A DNA stretch of 43,477 nucleotides from Microcaldota archaeon (GTDB taxonomy: Archaea > Micrarchaeota > Micrarchaeia > Anstonellales > Bilamarchaeaceae). Positions 1 to 7,791 of the stretch are shown here, piece by piece. The stretch spans positions 1-43,477 of the forward strand of contig WJIU01000028.1 in assembly GCA_014730115.1 (NCBI GenBank), given 5' to 3'. Position 1 is the first letter of the stretch, and each line of letters starts with the position of its first letter. Below the pieces are notes generated by a model that did no database searches, was not told where the DNA came from, and was given only the letters and a program-made list of their open reading frames with translations. A program made the translations under genes and the position numbers.

Positions 1-4
1 TAAA

Positions 5-775
5 TCACTCGCAGAAGCCCTCCAGCCTGCCGGGGAATCCCCTTTTGGGCCGGTAGATTCTCCGGTGGTACCTCATCCCTGATTCCCTTTTGAAGTACCT
101 GCAGATGCTTTTCACAGTCCTGAAGTCCTCCACCCCGTACCTGCTCCAGCTCTTCTGCCGGGACTGCCAGGATGTCCCCTCGCCGGAGTAGTCTATCTCC
201 GGCCAGTCCCTCCCAATCACATGGGAAAGGTTGCTGTCAAACTGTTTTGTGTTCCTGAACTTTACATGGGAAACGTATTCAAGCAGGAACCCGGCTATCT
301 TCTCGGCTTCTTCCTGGCCAACCCCTCTTTCTGCAACCCCCCTTATCAGCTCAACACAGGAGCGGGGAAGGGCACTGCACATCTTCCCTGTATTTTCCAT
401 GGAGGGAAGCAGCCGGGCAATATCAGAGGCAGTGCGCAGCGCCTGCTCCCTGGTGAGCTTCATCTTCTTTTCAGGCTGGCTGACCCTTTTCTCAAGGATG
501 CCTGCCATTTCCGGGAAGCTGCCGCGCAAAGCCTCAAGGCTGTCCTGTGAAGAAGCTTTTTTGGCCGCCGCTCTTCCCTTCCGGGACTTGCTCCTTTCCG
601 GTCTCAGGGGGATAACATATTCGGTCTGCTCCCTGGTAATGGTGCTCTGAGGGGGCGGCGGCTCTTCCCTGCATCCGATAAACCCGGCCAGAAGCAGGGA
701 CGATACAAGCGGAACAGACCTCCGGAATCCCCTGCCTTCCCTGGCATGCGCCTTCTTCCTGGTCCTGGGTCTCAT
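5..775 (-). CDS. predicted lipoprotein, function unknown
   Basis: This 256-residue protein is not recognised. It has a basic N-terminus, a hydrophobic stretch at about residues 21-34 and a lipobox-like LAGFIGC with the Cys at residue 35, followed by a proline-rich linker (EEPPPPQ). That pattern suggests a lipid-anchored exported protein. The rest is charged and mostly helical in appearance, with no family motif that I recognise. A TATA-like element lies at about 799-807 on its strand, about 26 bp before the start, so the mRNA is probably almost leaderless. It is divergent from the secretion ATPase gene. Its basic, Arg-rich N-terminus resembles that of the secreted protein at 35759-36784, but I see no clear homology. 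Confidence 0.7.
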   Translation of the reverse strand: MRPRTRKKAHAREGRGFRRSVPLVSSLLLAGFIGCREEPPPPQSTITREQTEYVIPLRPERSKSRKGRAAAKKASSQDSLEALRGSFPEMAGILEKRVSQPEKKMKLTREQALRTASDIARLLPSMENTGKMCSALPRSCVELIRGVAERGVGQEEAEKIAGFLLEYVSHVKFRNTKQFDSNLSHVIGRDWPEIDYSGEGTSWQSRQKSWSRYGVEDFRTVKSICRYFKRESGMRYHRRIYRPKRGFPGRLEGFCE

Positions 776-852
776 GGTATTATTGTGTAAACAGATGTTA
801 TTTTAAGTCCTGCGAAAGCCTTAAAACCCTTGAAAGCAAAGCATAGTGGGGG
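776..852. promoter_or_regulatory. divergent promoter region, two TATA boxes
   Basis: This 77-bp gap holds two separate TATA-like elements. One at about 799-807 reads leftward for the lipoprotein. One at about 819-827 (CTTAAAAC) reads rightward for the secretion ATPase. Each sits about 26 bp from its start codon, so both transcripts would have leaders of only a few nucleotides. Inferred from spacing only. Confidence 0.45.
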
Positions 853-2175
853 ATGAATGTGCTGGGCTGGCGTATTCTTGACAAAGGGGATTATTTTGTA
901 GGCTTCCCTGCTTTGGGCAGGGAAGAAAAGGAGCTTGTGGCTGCCGCCGAGGAGAGGTTCAAGGAGGCAACCCGCACCAGGGAGGCAAAAGGCCGGGAGG
1001 AAAGCGAAGGGCTGATTGAGGAGATGGTAATCTCGGCAGCAGGGGAAAGGGGCATCTTCCTGGGAAAGGAGCAGCAGGACTATGTGTGCATGGCTGCGGT
1101 GTCCCAGATTTACGGCTTTGCCTTCCTGGAGGAGCTGCTCTCCAATCCTGAGATAGAGGAAATAAGCGTAATCGGCCCGGAGAAGCCGGTATTTGCCTAT
1201 TTCCGCAGGAAAGGATGGAACGCGGTGAATGCCTGCTTTGATGACGAAAAGGCAATAGAAGGCATGATAAACAGGCTTTCAAGGCCCCTGGGAAGGCACA
1301 TCACCATGCAGAACCCCAGGATTGACGCCACCCTCCCGGACGGCTCAAGGCTGCATGCCTCCCTGCCGCCGGTCTCTGGTGGGGAAATCACCATAAGAAA
1401 GTTCCGGGACCGGCCCTTCTCGCCAAAGGAGCTTGCCATGAACGGAACAGTAAGGATGGAAGAGCTTGCCCTGCTCTCCCTGCTCATGCAGTGCGACCTT
1501 TCGGTGATTGTTGCAGGGAACACTGCAAGCGGAAAGACCACTACCATGAATGCATTATTCACCTTTGTCCCTGCAGACGAAAGGGTGATAATAGCCGAAG
1601 AAACCCCGGAGATAAACGTTCCCCATGAGCACCAGCTGAGGCTGCTGGCCAACCGGGAGATGGGGATAGAGCTCAGGGACCTGGTGTACGACTCCCTTAG
1701 GATGCGGCCGGACCGCATGGTGGTGGGCGAAATCAGGAACCAGAAGGAGGCAGAGGCCCTTTTTGACGTCCTTCTGGCAGGGCAGGCAAGGGGGAGCTAT
1801 GCAACCATGCATGCCCAGAGTGCAGAGGAAGCATTGTCCAGGCTGAAGTCATTCGGCATACCCCGGCTGGACCTGGAAAGCATAGACTGCATTGTCGTGC
1901 AGCGCAGGATGCTGCAGTATGACCCCGGGAAAAGGAAAAACACGGAAACAAGAAAAGTGGTGGAGATTGCCGAGGTGGACAACGGCGTCCGGCCTGTATT
2001 CAGAAAAACAGGAGAAACAAGGCTTCTGGAGAAAATTGCTGAAAGCTTCAGCCTGGAGGAAAGGGAAATCAGGGAAGAGCTGAAGAAGCGGAAAAGGCTG
2101 CTGGCATCTGCGCCGGACGGCTATGCCGGCTTCTATGCTGAAATCCAGGAAAGGCTTTTCGGGGGATGCCGATGA
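853..2175 (+). CDS. type II/IV secretion (archaeal pilus-like) ATPase
   Basis: This is a GspE/VirB11-superfamily hexameric ATPase that would power assembly of an archaeal type IV pilus-like or secretion filament at the inner face of the membrane. The sequence shows a Walker A motif GNTASGKT at residues 222-229, an acidic Asp box (IIAEETPEI) near 246-254, a Walker B MVVGEIR near 289-295 and a His box (SYATMHAQ) near 315-322. At 440 residues the length is normal. The next gene starts inside its stop codon and encodes the matching platform protein, the usual pair in archaeal pilus and archaellum loci. No pilin or prepilin peptidase is visible in the window, so the exact filament cannot be named. 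Confidence 0.9.
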   Translation: MNVLGWRILDKGDYFVGFPALGREEKELVAAAEERFKEATRTREAKGREESEGLIEEMVISAAGERGIFLGKEQQDYVCMAAVSQIYGFAFLEELLSNPEIEEISVIGPEKPVFAYFRRKGWNAVNACFDDEKAIEGMINRLSRPLGRHITMQNPRIDATLPDGSRLHASLPPVSGGEITIRKFRDRPFSPKELAMNGTVRMEELALLSLLMQCDLSVIVAGNTASGKTTTMNALFTFVPADERVIIAEETPEINVPHEHQLRLLANREMGIELRDLVYDSLRMRPDRMVVGEIRNQKEAEALFDVLLAGQARGSYATMHAQSAEEALSRLKSFGIPRLDLESIDCIVVQRRMLQYDPGKRKNTETRKVVEIAEVDNGVRPVFRKTGETRLLEKIAESFSLEEREIREELKKRKRLLASAPDGYAGFYAEIQERLFGGCR

Positions 2176-3734
2176 GGCTTGCAGAGATTGCCGGGCTCTT
2201 TCCGGAGGTGCCGGTGCAGAGCAGGGGCAGCAGCACAATGGAGTCCCTGGGCATTAATCCCAAAAAATACCTGTGCATGGGCATTGTGCTTTCCCTTCTG
2301 GCGTTTATTGTTGTTCTCACGGCATGCCTGCTGGCCGGGCTGGAGCATTTTCTCGGCATCTCCCTGCTGGGGCTGGCCGCATCCCTGGCCCTGCTGCTTG
2401 CCCTGCCAGAGGCAGAAGCAAGGAAGAGGGCCGCGGCAGTTGAGAGCGAGATGCCGTTTTTCCTGAGAAGCGCAGGAATGCTGATGGAGATGGGAATCCC
2501 TTTTGAAAAGGCGGTGCATCAGGCCGCGGAGGGGCCGATGAAAAGGGAAACAGAAAAAATTGCCAGGAGCGCCGGAAACGGCATGAGCATGCAGAATGCA
2601 CTTTCATCCTTTGCCTCATCCCTTGATTCCCTGGCAGTGAAAAGGGCTGTCTCCCAGCTGGTTTCAGCCTATGAGATAGGCAGCTCAGGAAGGGAGATGC
2701 AGAAAATAGGAAATGAGCTGCTGGACCTGGAAAAGCACCGCTTCCGGCAGTATGCGTCCAAAAGCGCCCTGCTGGGGCTGGTGTTCATAATCTCCAGTGC
2801 GGTGCTCCCCACATTCTTCCTGGTGTATGCAGTTATCGGAAGGTATGTCTTCGGGGCCGCCCTGGGGGAGCCTGAGATTGCCCTGGGCCTGCTGGCTGTA
2901 TTCCCTGCCATGAGTGCAATGATACTGGCCGTATCCAAGGCCATAGTGCCGGCATCCTCCCTTTCTGCAAAGACCGCGCTAAAGCCCTACATTGCCCTGC
3001 CCGGAATCCTGCTGATTGCAGGCACCCTGGTGGAATGGCTGCAGGTCCCGGCCATGCTGCTTGCGTTTCTGGTTTCAGGGCATTTCCTGTACCGGGATTA
3101 TGCAAAGGAGAAAAAGGCGGAGGAGATAGAGGCAGTGCTGCCCGACGCCCTCTTCTCGGTAAGCGGTCTGCCGAAATCCACCCCGCCGGAAAGGCTGTTC
3201 AGGGTAATTGAAAACGGAGGCTTTGGTAAGCTTTCCGTGGAGGCGGGAGCATCAAGAAGGCAGCTGGAGAATAACGTAAAGCTGGAAACAGCCCTTGATG
3301 ACTTGTGGCAGAGAAACCAATCGCCCCTGCTCAGGAGGGCGGCCCTGATGATAAAGCAGATGTTCAGGACCAACTCCCTTGACAGGCTCAGCATGCTTGC
3401 CGAGGACATAATAGGCTGCTTCCAGATGCAGAGGGAGAGAAGCCAGGTGTTCTCCATGCAGAAATACACCCTGGTATTCGGGGCGCTGCTTGTCCCGGTA
3501 ATAATGAAGACCGCCCTCAGCCTTCTGGAAAGCATGGGTAGCCTTATTGATGAGGCATCAGTGGCCGGAGCGGTTGAATTTTCCTATTCTGTTGTCCCCT
3601 CCTACCTGATTATCTATGCAATGATATCGTCGGTTGCAATTGCCGATGCAGAGGGCAAAGGCTCAAGTGCAGCCATATATTTCCTGCTGCTTGCAGTTGC
3701 AGGCCTGGCCGCCTTTCATTTTATAAGTTTCTGA
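2172..3734 (+). CDS. type II secretion system F-domain (TadC/FlaJ-like) membrane protein
   Basis: This is the polytopic platform partner of the preceding ATPase. Hydrophobic segments near the N-terminus (SLLAFIVVLTACLLAG), in the middle (LLGLVFIISSAVLPTFFLVYAVI, then a run of further helices) and at the C-terminus flank two cytoplasmic helical regions rich in Glu and Lys. This is the double T2SSF layout of archaeal platform proteins, and about 520 residues is the expected length. The ATG at 2172 overlaps the ATPase stop as ATGA, which argues for translational coupling; an in-frame ATG at 2166 is the alternative start. Which substrate it handles cannot be read from the sequence. Confidence 0.85.
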   Translation: MRLAEIAGLFPEVPVQSRGSSTMESLGINPKKYLCMGIVLSLLAFIVVLTACLLAGLEHFLGISLLGLAASLALLLALPEAEARKRAAAVESEMPFFLRSAGMLMEMGIPFEKAVHQAAEGPMKRETEKIARSAGNGMSMQNALSSFASSLDSLAVKRAVSQLVSAYEIGSSGREMQKIGNELLDLEKHRFRQYASKSALLGLVFIISSAVLPTFFLVYAVIGRYVFGAALGEPEIALGLLAVFPAMSAMILAVSKAIVPASSLSAKTALKPYIALPGILLIAGTLVEWLQVPAMLLAFLVSGHFLYRDYAKEKKAEEIEAVLPDALFSVSGLPKSTPPERLFRVIENGGFGKLSVEAGASRRQLENNVKLETALDDLWQRNQSPLLRRAALMIKQMFRTNSLDRLSMLAEDIIGCFQMQRERSQVFSMQKYTLVFGALLVPVIMKTALSLLESMGSLIDEASVAGAVEFSYSVVPSYLIIYAMISSVAIADAEGKGSSAAIYFLLLAVAGLAAFHFISF

Positions 3735-3749
3735 ACCAAGAAATCACGG

Positions 3750-4220
3750 ATGGACGCAATTACAAATGCAGTGCTGTCAGTTGACAATCCCCTGGTCCAT
3801 GAAATCGGGATGATTCTCCAGGAGCCGGTCATATACGCAGTGATAGTCCTGGCGCTGATTGTCATCGGGGAAAGAAGGGGGAAAAAGCAGGGTAAGATTC
3901 TTGTTTCCATCATTGTGGCTGCCCTGCTGATACTTGCGGCCAAGCATTTCATGGCAGTGGAAAGGCCCTGCGCCGATGACGGCTGGTGCCCGGAGGGGTA
4001 TTCCTTCCCCAGCATGCATGCAACAGTTGCCTTTGCCCTGATGACCGGGTTCCTGAACAAGAAAAGCTATGGCTTCTATCTTCTTTTTGCCCTGCTGGTG
4101 GCATTCACCAGGCTGAACATCGGGGTCCATACATTCTATGATGTCGCAGCCGCCCTGCCGGTGGCGATGCTTTCCTACTATATAGCGGCAGAGATTTTCA
4201 GGAGGTTGGACGATGGATGA
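3750..4220 (+). CDS. PAP2-family membrane phosphatase
   Basis: This is a 156-residue phosphatidic acid phosphatase type 2 protein, probably acting on a polyprenyl (di)phosphate or another lipid phosphate. All three PAP2 signature blocks are visible: KHFMAVERP (K-x6-RP), PSMHA (PSxH) and TRLNIGVHTFYD (R-x5-H-x3-D). Several membrane helices surround them. The gene lies between the pilus platform gene and a dolichol-kinase-like gene, overlapping the latter by 8 bp. That suggests recycling of a polyprenol carrier used in glycosylation or lipid synthesis; the substrate is inferred from family and neighbour only. Confidence 0.85.
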   Translation: MDAITNAVLSVDNPLVHEIGMILQEPVIYAVIVLALIVIGERRGKKQGKILVSIIVAALLILAAKHFMAVERPCADDGWCPEGYSFPSMHATVAFALMTGFLNKKSYGFYLLFALLVAFTRLNIGVHTFYDVAAALPVAMLSYYIAAEIFRRLDDG

Positions 4221-4764
4221 AGAGCTCAAAAGGCAGGTGCTCCACATCCTGGTGGGGATAGGCGCCATTGCATGCCTGCTATACTTCGGCAGGGGCTTCA
4301 TGATTGCAGCGGTGTTCTTCACCATTATCATTGGAACGGTGCTAATCAACGCCCGGCTGCTCGGAAAAAAGATTGGCATCGTGCAGTGGTTTGAAAGGCA
4401 TTTTGAAAGGCCGGGCGTGCTCTTTCCGGGATGGGGCTCGGCCTGCTATGCCGCAGGGGTGCTCATCCCCCTGGCCTTCCTGCTTGATACCTCCGGCATT
4501 GCAGCCATTGTGTTCATCCTTGCCGTAGGGGACGGTGTGTCCACCGCAGTGGGAAGAAGGGGAAGGATAACCCTGCCCTACAATGAAAAGAAAACGCTTG
4601 AAGGAAGCATCGCCTTTCTGCTTGCATCCCTGCCTGCATACTATTTCATAGGCGAAGCGGTTTTCCCCCTGGCGCTGATTGGGGCGCTGGTGGAAGGCAT
4701 AGATTTTGGAATTGACGACAATCTTATGATACCGATTGCATGCACTTTGGTGGTGATTTTATGA
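4213..4764 (+). CDS. dolichol/phytol kinase-like membrane protein (COG0170 type)
   Basis: This is a 183-residue integral membrane protein with about five or six hydrophobic helices. The region AVGDGVSTAVGRR followed by PYNEKKTLEGSIAF matches the conserved D-G-x-A-x-x-x-G and K-T-x-E-G-S blocks of the CTP-dependent dolichol/phytol kinase and CDP-diglyceride synthase-like superfamily. The likely reaction is phosphorylation of a long-chain isoprenoid alcohol. It overlaps the upstream PAP2 phosphatase gene, so the pair could interconvert polyprenol and polyprenyl phosphate. The stop overlaps the dtdA start as ATGA. The assignment to the fold is strong; the exact substrate is open. Confidence 0.75.
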   Translation: MDEELKRQVLHILVGIGAIACLLYFGRGFMIAAVFFTIIIGTVLINARLLGKKIGIVQWFERHFERPGVLFPGWGSACYAAGVLIPLAFLLDTSGIAAIVFILAVGDGVSTAVGRRGRITLPYNEKKTLEGSIAFLLASLPAYYFIGEAVFPLALIGALVEGIDFGIDDNLMIPIACTLVVIL

Positions 4765-5531
4765 TACTGCTGTTCACGCCCAACAACACTGCAAGCCTGA
4801 ACATTGCGGAAAAGCTGATTGAAAGGCATGGATTTGAAAAAACAGGGGAAAAGGAATGGGAAAGGGGCGGAAACAGGCTGATTGAGACCGGTGCGCCCAC
4901 CATACTGGACGTGCCCACCGGCTTTGACACCGACCTCATCCTGGTGCTGAGCACCCACAGGAGCAGGGGGGGAAAGAAGATGCTCACCGCCCATTTTCCC
5001 GGGAACTGGGATGAGGCAAAATTCGGGGGAGAGCCAAGGACCCTGAACACTGCATATGCCAGCAGGCTCAAGACCATGATCCGGGAGCTGGAAAATGCAA
5101 ACACCCTGGACTGGCCGGTTTACATAGAGGCAGACCACCACGGCCCCACCTGCAAGGCACCAATCATGTTTGTGGAAATTGGAAGCACCGGGGAGGAGTG
5201 GAAAAACCAGGAGGCAGGAAGAATAGTTGCGCAGGCAGTCTCCGAGTTTTTGAAAAAAAACGAAACCTATGAGGCAGTGCTTGGGGTAGGGGGAGGCCAC
5301 TATTCCCGGGAGTTCACAAAGCTGGTGCTGGAAAGCAGCCTGGCAGTGGGGCACATAGCCCCCAAGTATGCCATTGAAGGCATTGCCGAGGATACCTTCA
5401 GGCAGGCAGTGCAGAAGACAGTGGAACCGGTGAAAAAAGTCCTGATTCTGAAAAAAGAGACCAACAGCTCCCAGAAAAAGAAGATAGCGGGGCTTGCAGA
5501 ACGGTTCGGGCTGGAAACCGGGCTAGTCTAG
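4761..5531 (+). CDS. dtdA: D-aminoacyl-tRNA deacylase, archaeal/plant type
   Basis: This is DtdA (GEK1 family), which hydrolyses D-amino acids from mischarged tRNA. Recognised blocks include LILVLSTHRS near the N-terminal third, ADHHGPTC, FVEIGSTGEEW and GVGGGHYSREF. The His and Cys residues in these blocks are the metal/catalytic positions typical of the archaeal enzyme. The ATG at 4761 was chosen because it overlaps the upstream stop as ATGA and begins directly at the first beta strand (MILLFTP); an ATG at 4740 would add seven residues. The length of 256 residues is usual. The gene is convergent with the HAD phosphatase gene and overlaps it by 9 bp. Confidence 0.9.
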   Translation: MILLFTPNNTASLNIAEKLIERHGFEKTGEKEWERGGNRLIETGAPTILDVPTGFDTDLILVLSTHRSRGGKKMLTAHFPGNWDEAKFGGEPRTLNTAYASRLKTMIRELENANTLDWPVYIEADHHGPTCKAPIMFVEIGSTGEEWKNQEAGRIVAQAVSEFLKKNETYEAVLGVGGGHYSREFTKLVLESSLAVGHIAPKYAIEGIAEDTFRQAVQKTVEPVKKVLILKKETNSSQKKKIAGLAERFGLETGLV

Positions 5532-6122
5532 CAGCATCTGCCGGAGCTCCTCAACCCTGTTTCCATGGCCGGAGATGTTAAAGAACTTCACGCCGGCCGC
5601 CTCTGCCGCGCCCTCGTCATACCTGGAATCGCCCACCATCAGGGTGCTTTCCTTGGCAGCATTCAGCTCCCCAAGGATGTTGTTCAGCTGGGAGGGGGAC
5701 GGCTTGTTTCTTCCCGCCTTCTCCCTTCCCAGGGCCGCATCAAAGGAATCAAGCAGTCCGGCGGCCTGCAGGACCTCTTCCACAGTGGACTGGCAGTTGG
5801 CACTGGCAACCGCAAGCTGGTAGCCTTTTTCCTTCAGGTCATGGACCAGCTCCCTGATGCCGGGGTAGACATAATAGGCTTCCCCCTCCACACACCTGGC
5901 CTCATACCTTTTGAATAGATGGTAGAGCGGCTCCTTTGCATCCGGGTACTCGTCCAGCAGGTTGCTCACTTCCATCATGGGAAGGCTGCCATCCACATCT
6001 ATGCCATATTCCCGGGCCATCTGTATTGCCTCTTCCTTGAGCTGGTCCCACGGAACCTCAAGCTTGACCATGGTGCTGTCAAGGTCAAATATTACCAGCT
6101 TAATACCACTGGAATCTTCCAT
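5523..6122 (-). CDS. HAD-superfamily phosphatase (phosphoglycolate phosphatase-like)
   Basis: This 199-residue HAD hydrolase carries all four HAD motifs: FDLDST (nucleophile Asp and acid/base Asp), the Ser in AVASAN, the Lys of the GREKAGRNKP segment, and VGDSRYD (Mg-binding Asp pair). A helical cap lies between motifs I and II, as in the phosphoglycolate phosphatase/beta-phosphoglucomutase branch. The true substrate cannot be told from sequence. Its start codon lies 26 bp from the centre of a TATA-like box at 6145-6152, so the transcript is predicted to be leaderless. It is divergent from the short ORF at 6175. Confidence 0.85.
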   Translation of the reverse strand: MEDSSGIKLVIFDLDSTMVKLEVPWDQLKEEAIQMAREYGIDVDGSLPMMEVSNLLDEYPDAKEPLYHLFKRYEARCVEGEAYYVYPGIRELVHDLKEKGYQLAVASANCQSTVEEVLQAAGLLDSFDAALGREKAGRNKPSPSQLNNILGELNAAKESTLMVGDSRYDEGAAEAAGVKFFNISGHGNRVEELRQMLLD

Positions 6123-6144
6123 GAATAACAGATGTACGCTAACC

Positions 6145-6152
6145 TTTTAAAT
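6145..6152. promoter_or_regulatory. shared bidirectional TATA box (TTTTAAAT)
   Basis: The box centre (6148.5) is equidistant, 26-27 bp, from the first base of the HAD gene start codon (6122) and from the ATG at 6175. Both transcripts would therefore begin at or next to their start codon. No other TATA-like element is near either start. The same symmetry occurs at three other divergent gene pairs in this window. Confidence 0.6.
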
Positions 6153-6174
6153 TATGGAATGGAGAATAACAAGC

Positions 6175-6273
6175 ATGGAAGAGGAAACGATTCTTTTCAG
6201 GCCGGGAGTCACCCCGGAGATAATCGGGGAGGTGCTGGCAAGGGGGCCTCTGGAGACTGCCTCCAGCAACTGA
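6175..6273 (+). CDS. short leaderless ORF (32 aa), in frame with the TRAM gene through a TGA
   Basis: This short ORF begins at an ATG 26-27 bp past a TATA box, the spacing used by other leaderless genes here. It ends at TGA 6271-6273. Reading on in the same frame, there is no further stop from 6274 until the end of the TRAM gene at 6534, giving 119 codons with one internal TGA. A hairpin, CTGGAG/CTCCAG at 6250-6266, sits just before the TGA. The encoded peptide (MEEETILFRPGVTPEIIG...) is not recognised. It could be an uncharacterised small protein, a leader peptide, or the 5' part of a gene broken by one nonsense change. TGA is a normal stop elsewhere in the window, so recoding is not the default reading. 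Confidence 0.45.
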   Translation: MEEETILFRPGVTPEIIGEVLARGPLETASSN

Positions 6274-6321
6274 AGCCCTGCTGCCGGAAGCCTCCACAAC
6301 TGGCAGACTTTCTGCAATGAG

Positions 6322-6534
6322 ATGAAAGCAATGGCAAAGGACTATACTGCACCCAAGCCGGTGGAAGAAACAGACATTCTGGAAGTCACCATTGAAAGCG
6401 TGAGTGCCAAGGGGGAGGGCATCGCAAGGGTTGAGGGGTTCATACTTTTTGTGAAAAACGCCAAGCAGGGGGAAACCTGCAGGGTAAGAATAAAAGACGT
6501 GAAAAGGACCTACGCTATTGCCGAAAAGGTCTGA
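6322..6534 (+). CDS. TRAM-domain protein
   Basis: This 70-residue protein is essentially one TRAM domain, a small OB-like beta barrel that binds RNA. The pattern VTIESVSAKGEGIARVEGFILFVKNAKQGE is the TRAM consensus (GxGIA, then G-x-x-x-FV, then A-x-x-G). Stand-alone TRAM proteins of about 60-75 residues are common in archaea, where they have been proposed to act as RNA chaperones. No TATA box lies close upstream, so it is probably co-transcribed with the short ORF at 6175, with which it shares a reading frame. The ATG at 6331 is an alternative start. Confidence 0.8.
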   Translation: MKAMAKDYTAPKPVEETDILEVTIESVSAKGEGIARVEGFILFVKNAKQGETCRVRIKDVKRTYAIAEKV

Positions 6535-7791
6535 CTATTCGGGCATCCAGAAATTAAGAAATGCCAGGAAGAGCACCAGCCCCACAAATCCCAGGCTCAG
6601 CTCAATCACAGTGAGCTCCTGCTTTGCAAAGCCGGCGCTCTTTCTTGCAGGGGTGGAATTGCTCAGCCGCTCTCCCTTCTCATCATATGCCCCGCCATAA
6701 GAAAGCATCCTGCTGAGCAGGGTTTCATTGTACTGCTCCCTGCCCAGGAAGCTGTCGTTCACTGAAAGGGAAAGGTTGTGCAGCCCCAGGCCGGAGTACC
6801 GGTGGCTGAACTCATAGATAAAGGTATAGTTGTAATCCTCCCTCTGGAGGGGGAAGGGGGAGGACTGGCTCATGTATTCGGTGAAGCCGGTCTCACTGGT
6901 CTGGTTGGAATGGATTTCCACCAGCCCGTATGCACCGGTAGTGTTGTAGAAATCCCTTATCGTAAAGTTCCTGCTCTGGTTGCCGTCAAAAAGTATTTCA
7001 GCATAATACAGGGGGCTCTGGGAAAGCACCACGGCATCGAACCGGTTATTCCTGAACCACTGCTCCCTGAGGACCGGAGACTTCAGGAAAAAGAGCTTCC
7101 GGTCTCCTGCCACCGGGAATGACGCATTCACTGAAAATGGAACGGTTCCGGTGTGGTTGGAAAGGTTGCTGGCGCAGTCCGCGCCAAAGGTGCGGTTGTT
7201 TATCTCATATATGAATTCCACCCTTCCTTCTATTATTACGGAAAGGTTCTCCCTTCCTGAGGACGTTTCCATTTCCTCAAGCACGGCCTCCGGAACTTCA
7301 ATTTCATTGGATGTAAACTCCACACTCTCTGAAACATTCCTGAAGGTGAAATTAACCGCCCCGTTGTAGAATACCCAGGTGTTGCTCTCATACTCCACGC
7401 AGTTGTCACCGTCAAAATCACACCTCCATGCATACTGGGCCCCGCTTTCAAACCAGCCCCGGTCGCACACAAAGTCGGGATAGCCGTCTGAGGGAATTGC
7501 AACAAGGTGGTCCTGCTGGTACCCCCTGGCAGTAATCACTGAAAGCCCGGGAGTGGGATGGGTCATGTTGTCCAGAAGCAGGTTCATGCCGGCAATGCCA
7601 ACGCTTGCAAAAAGATAGAGCGTCCGGTCATTATCTCCAAAGGAAAGCATGATGGATGAATTGTTTGCAATTGAGCTGTTGAAATATCCTTCCAGCTCTG
7701 CAGAAAAATCAGTGTTTTCATCCATCGCATCCTGGACCGGAGGCAGTGCAAATGCCAGGGGCACCAGAAGAAGAAAAACAAGGTTTTTCAT
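6535..7791 (-). CDS. secreted/membrane-anchored surface protein, unknown
   Basis: This 418-residue protein has an N-terminal signal peptide (hydrophobic residues about 4-16, then ALPP) and a C-terminal transmembrane helix (about 397-414) ending in a very short tail, so nearly all of it is outside the cell. The ectodomain is rich in N-x-S/T sequons (for example NSS, NNS, NLS, NVS), consistent with N-glycosylation. A few Cys residues lie close together in the first half. No domain is recognised. Its start overlaps the stop of the upstream membrane protein gene as ATGA, and it is last in the pheS operon. Confidence 0.75.
   Translation of the reverse strand: MKNLVFLLLVPLAFALPPVQDAMDENTDFSAELEGYFNSSIANNSSIMLSFGDNDRTLYLFASVGIAGMNLLLDNMTHPTPGLSVITARGYQQDHLVAIPSDGYPDFVCDRGWFESGAQYAWRCDFDGDNCVEYESNTWVFYNGAVNFTFRNVSESVEFTSNEIEVPEAVLEEMETSSGRENLSVIIEGRVEFIYEINNRTFGADCASNLSNHTGTVPFSVNASFPVAGDRKLFFLKSPVLREQWFRNNRFDAVVLSQSPLYYAEILFDGNQSRNFTIRDFYNTTGAYGLVEIHSNQTSETGFTEYMSQSSPFPLQREDYNYTFIYEFSHRYSGLGLHNLSLSVNDSFLGREQYNETLLSRMLSYGGAYDEKGERLSNSTPARKSAGFAKQELTVIELSLGFVGLVLFLAFLNFWMPE

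Noticed and set aside
6132..6320. 62-codon ORF in another frame before the TRAM gene
   Set aside because: It starts inside the TATA box region, and its composition (Gly/Gln/Pro/Cys-rich) is not coding-like. The frame starting at 6175 fits the promoter spacing better.
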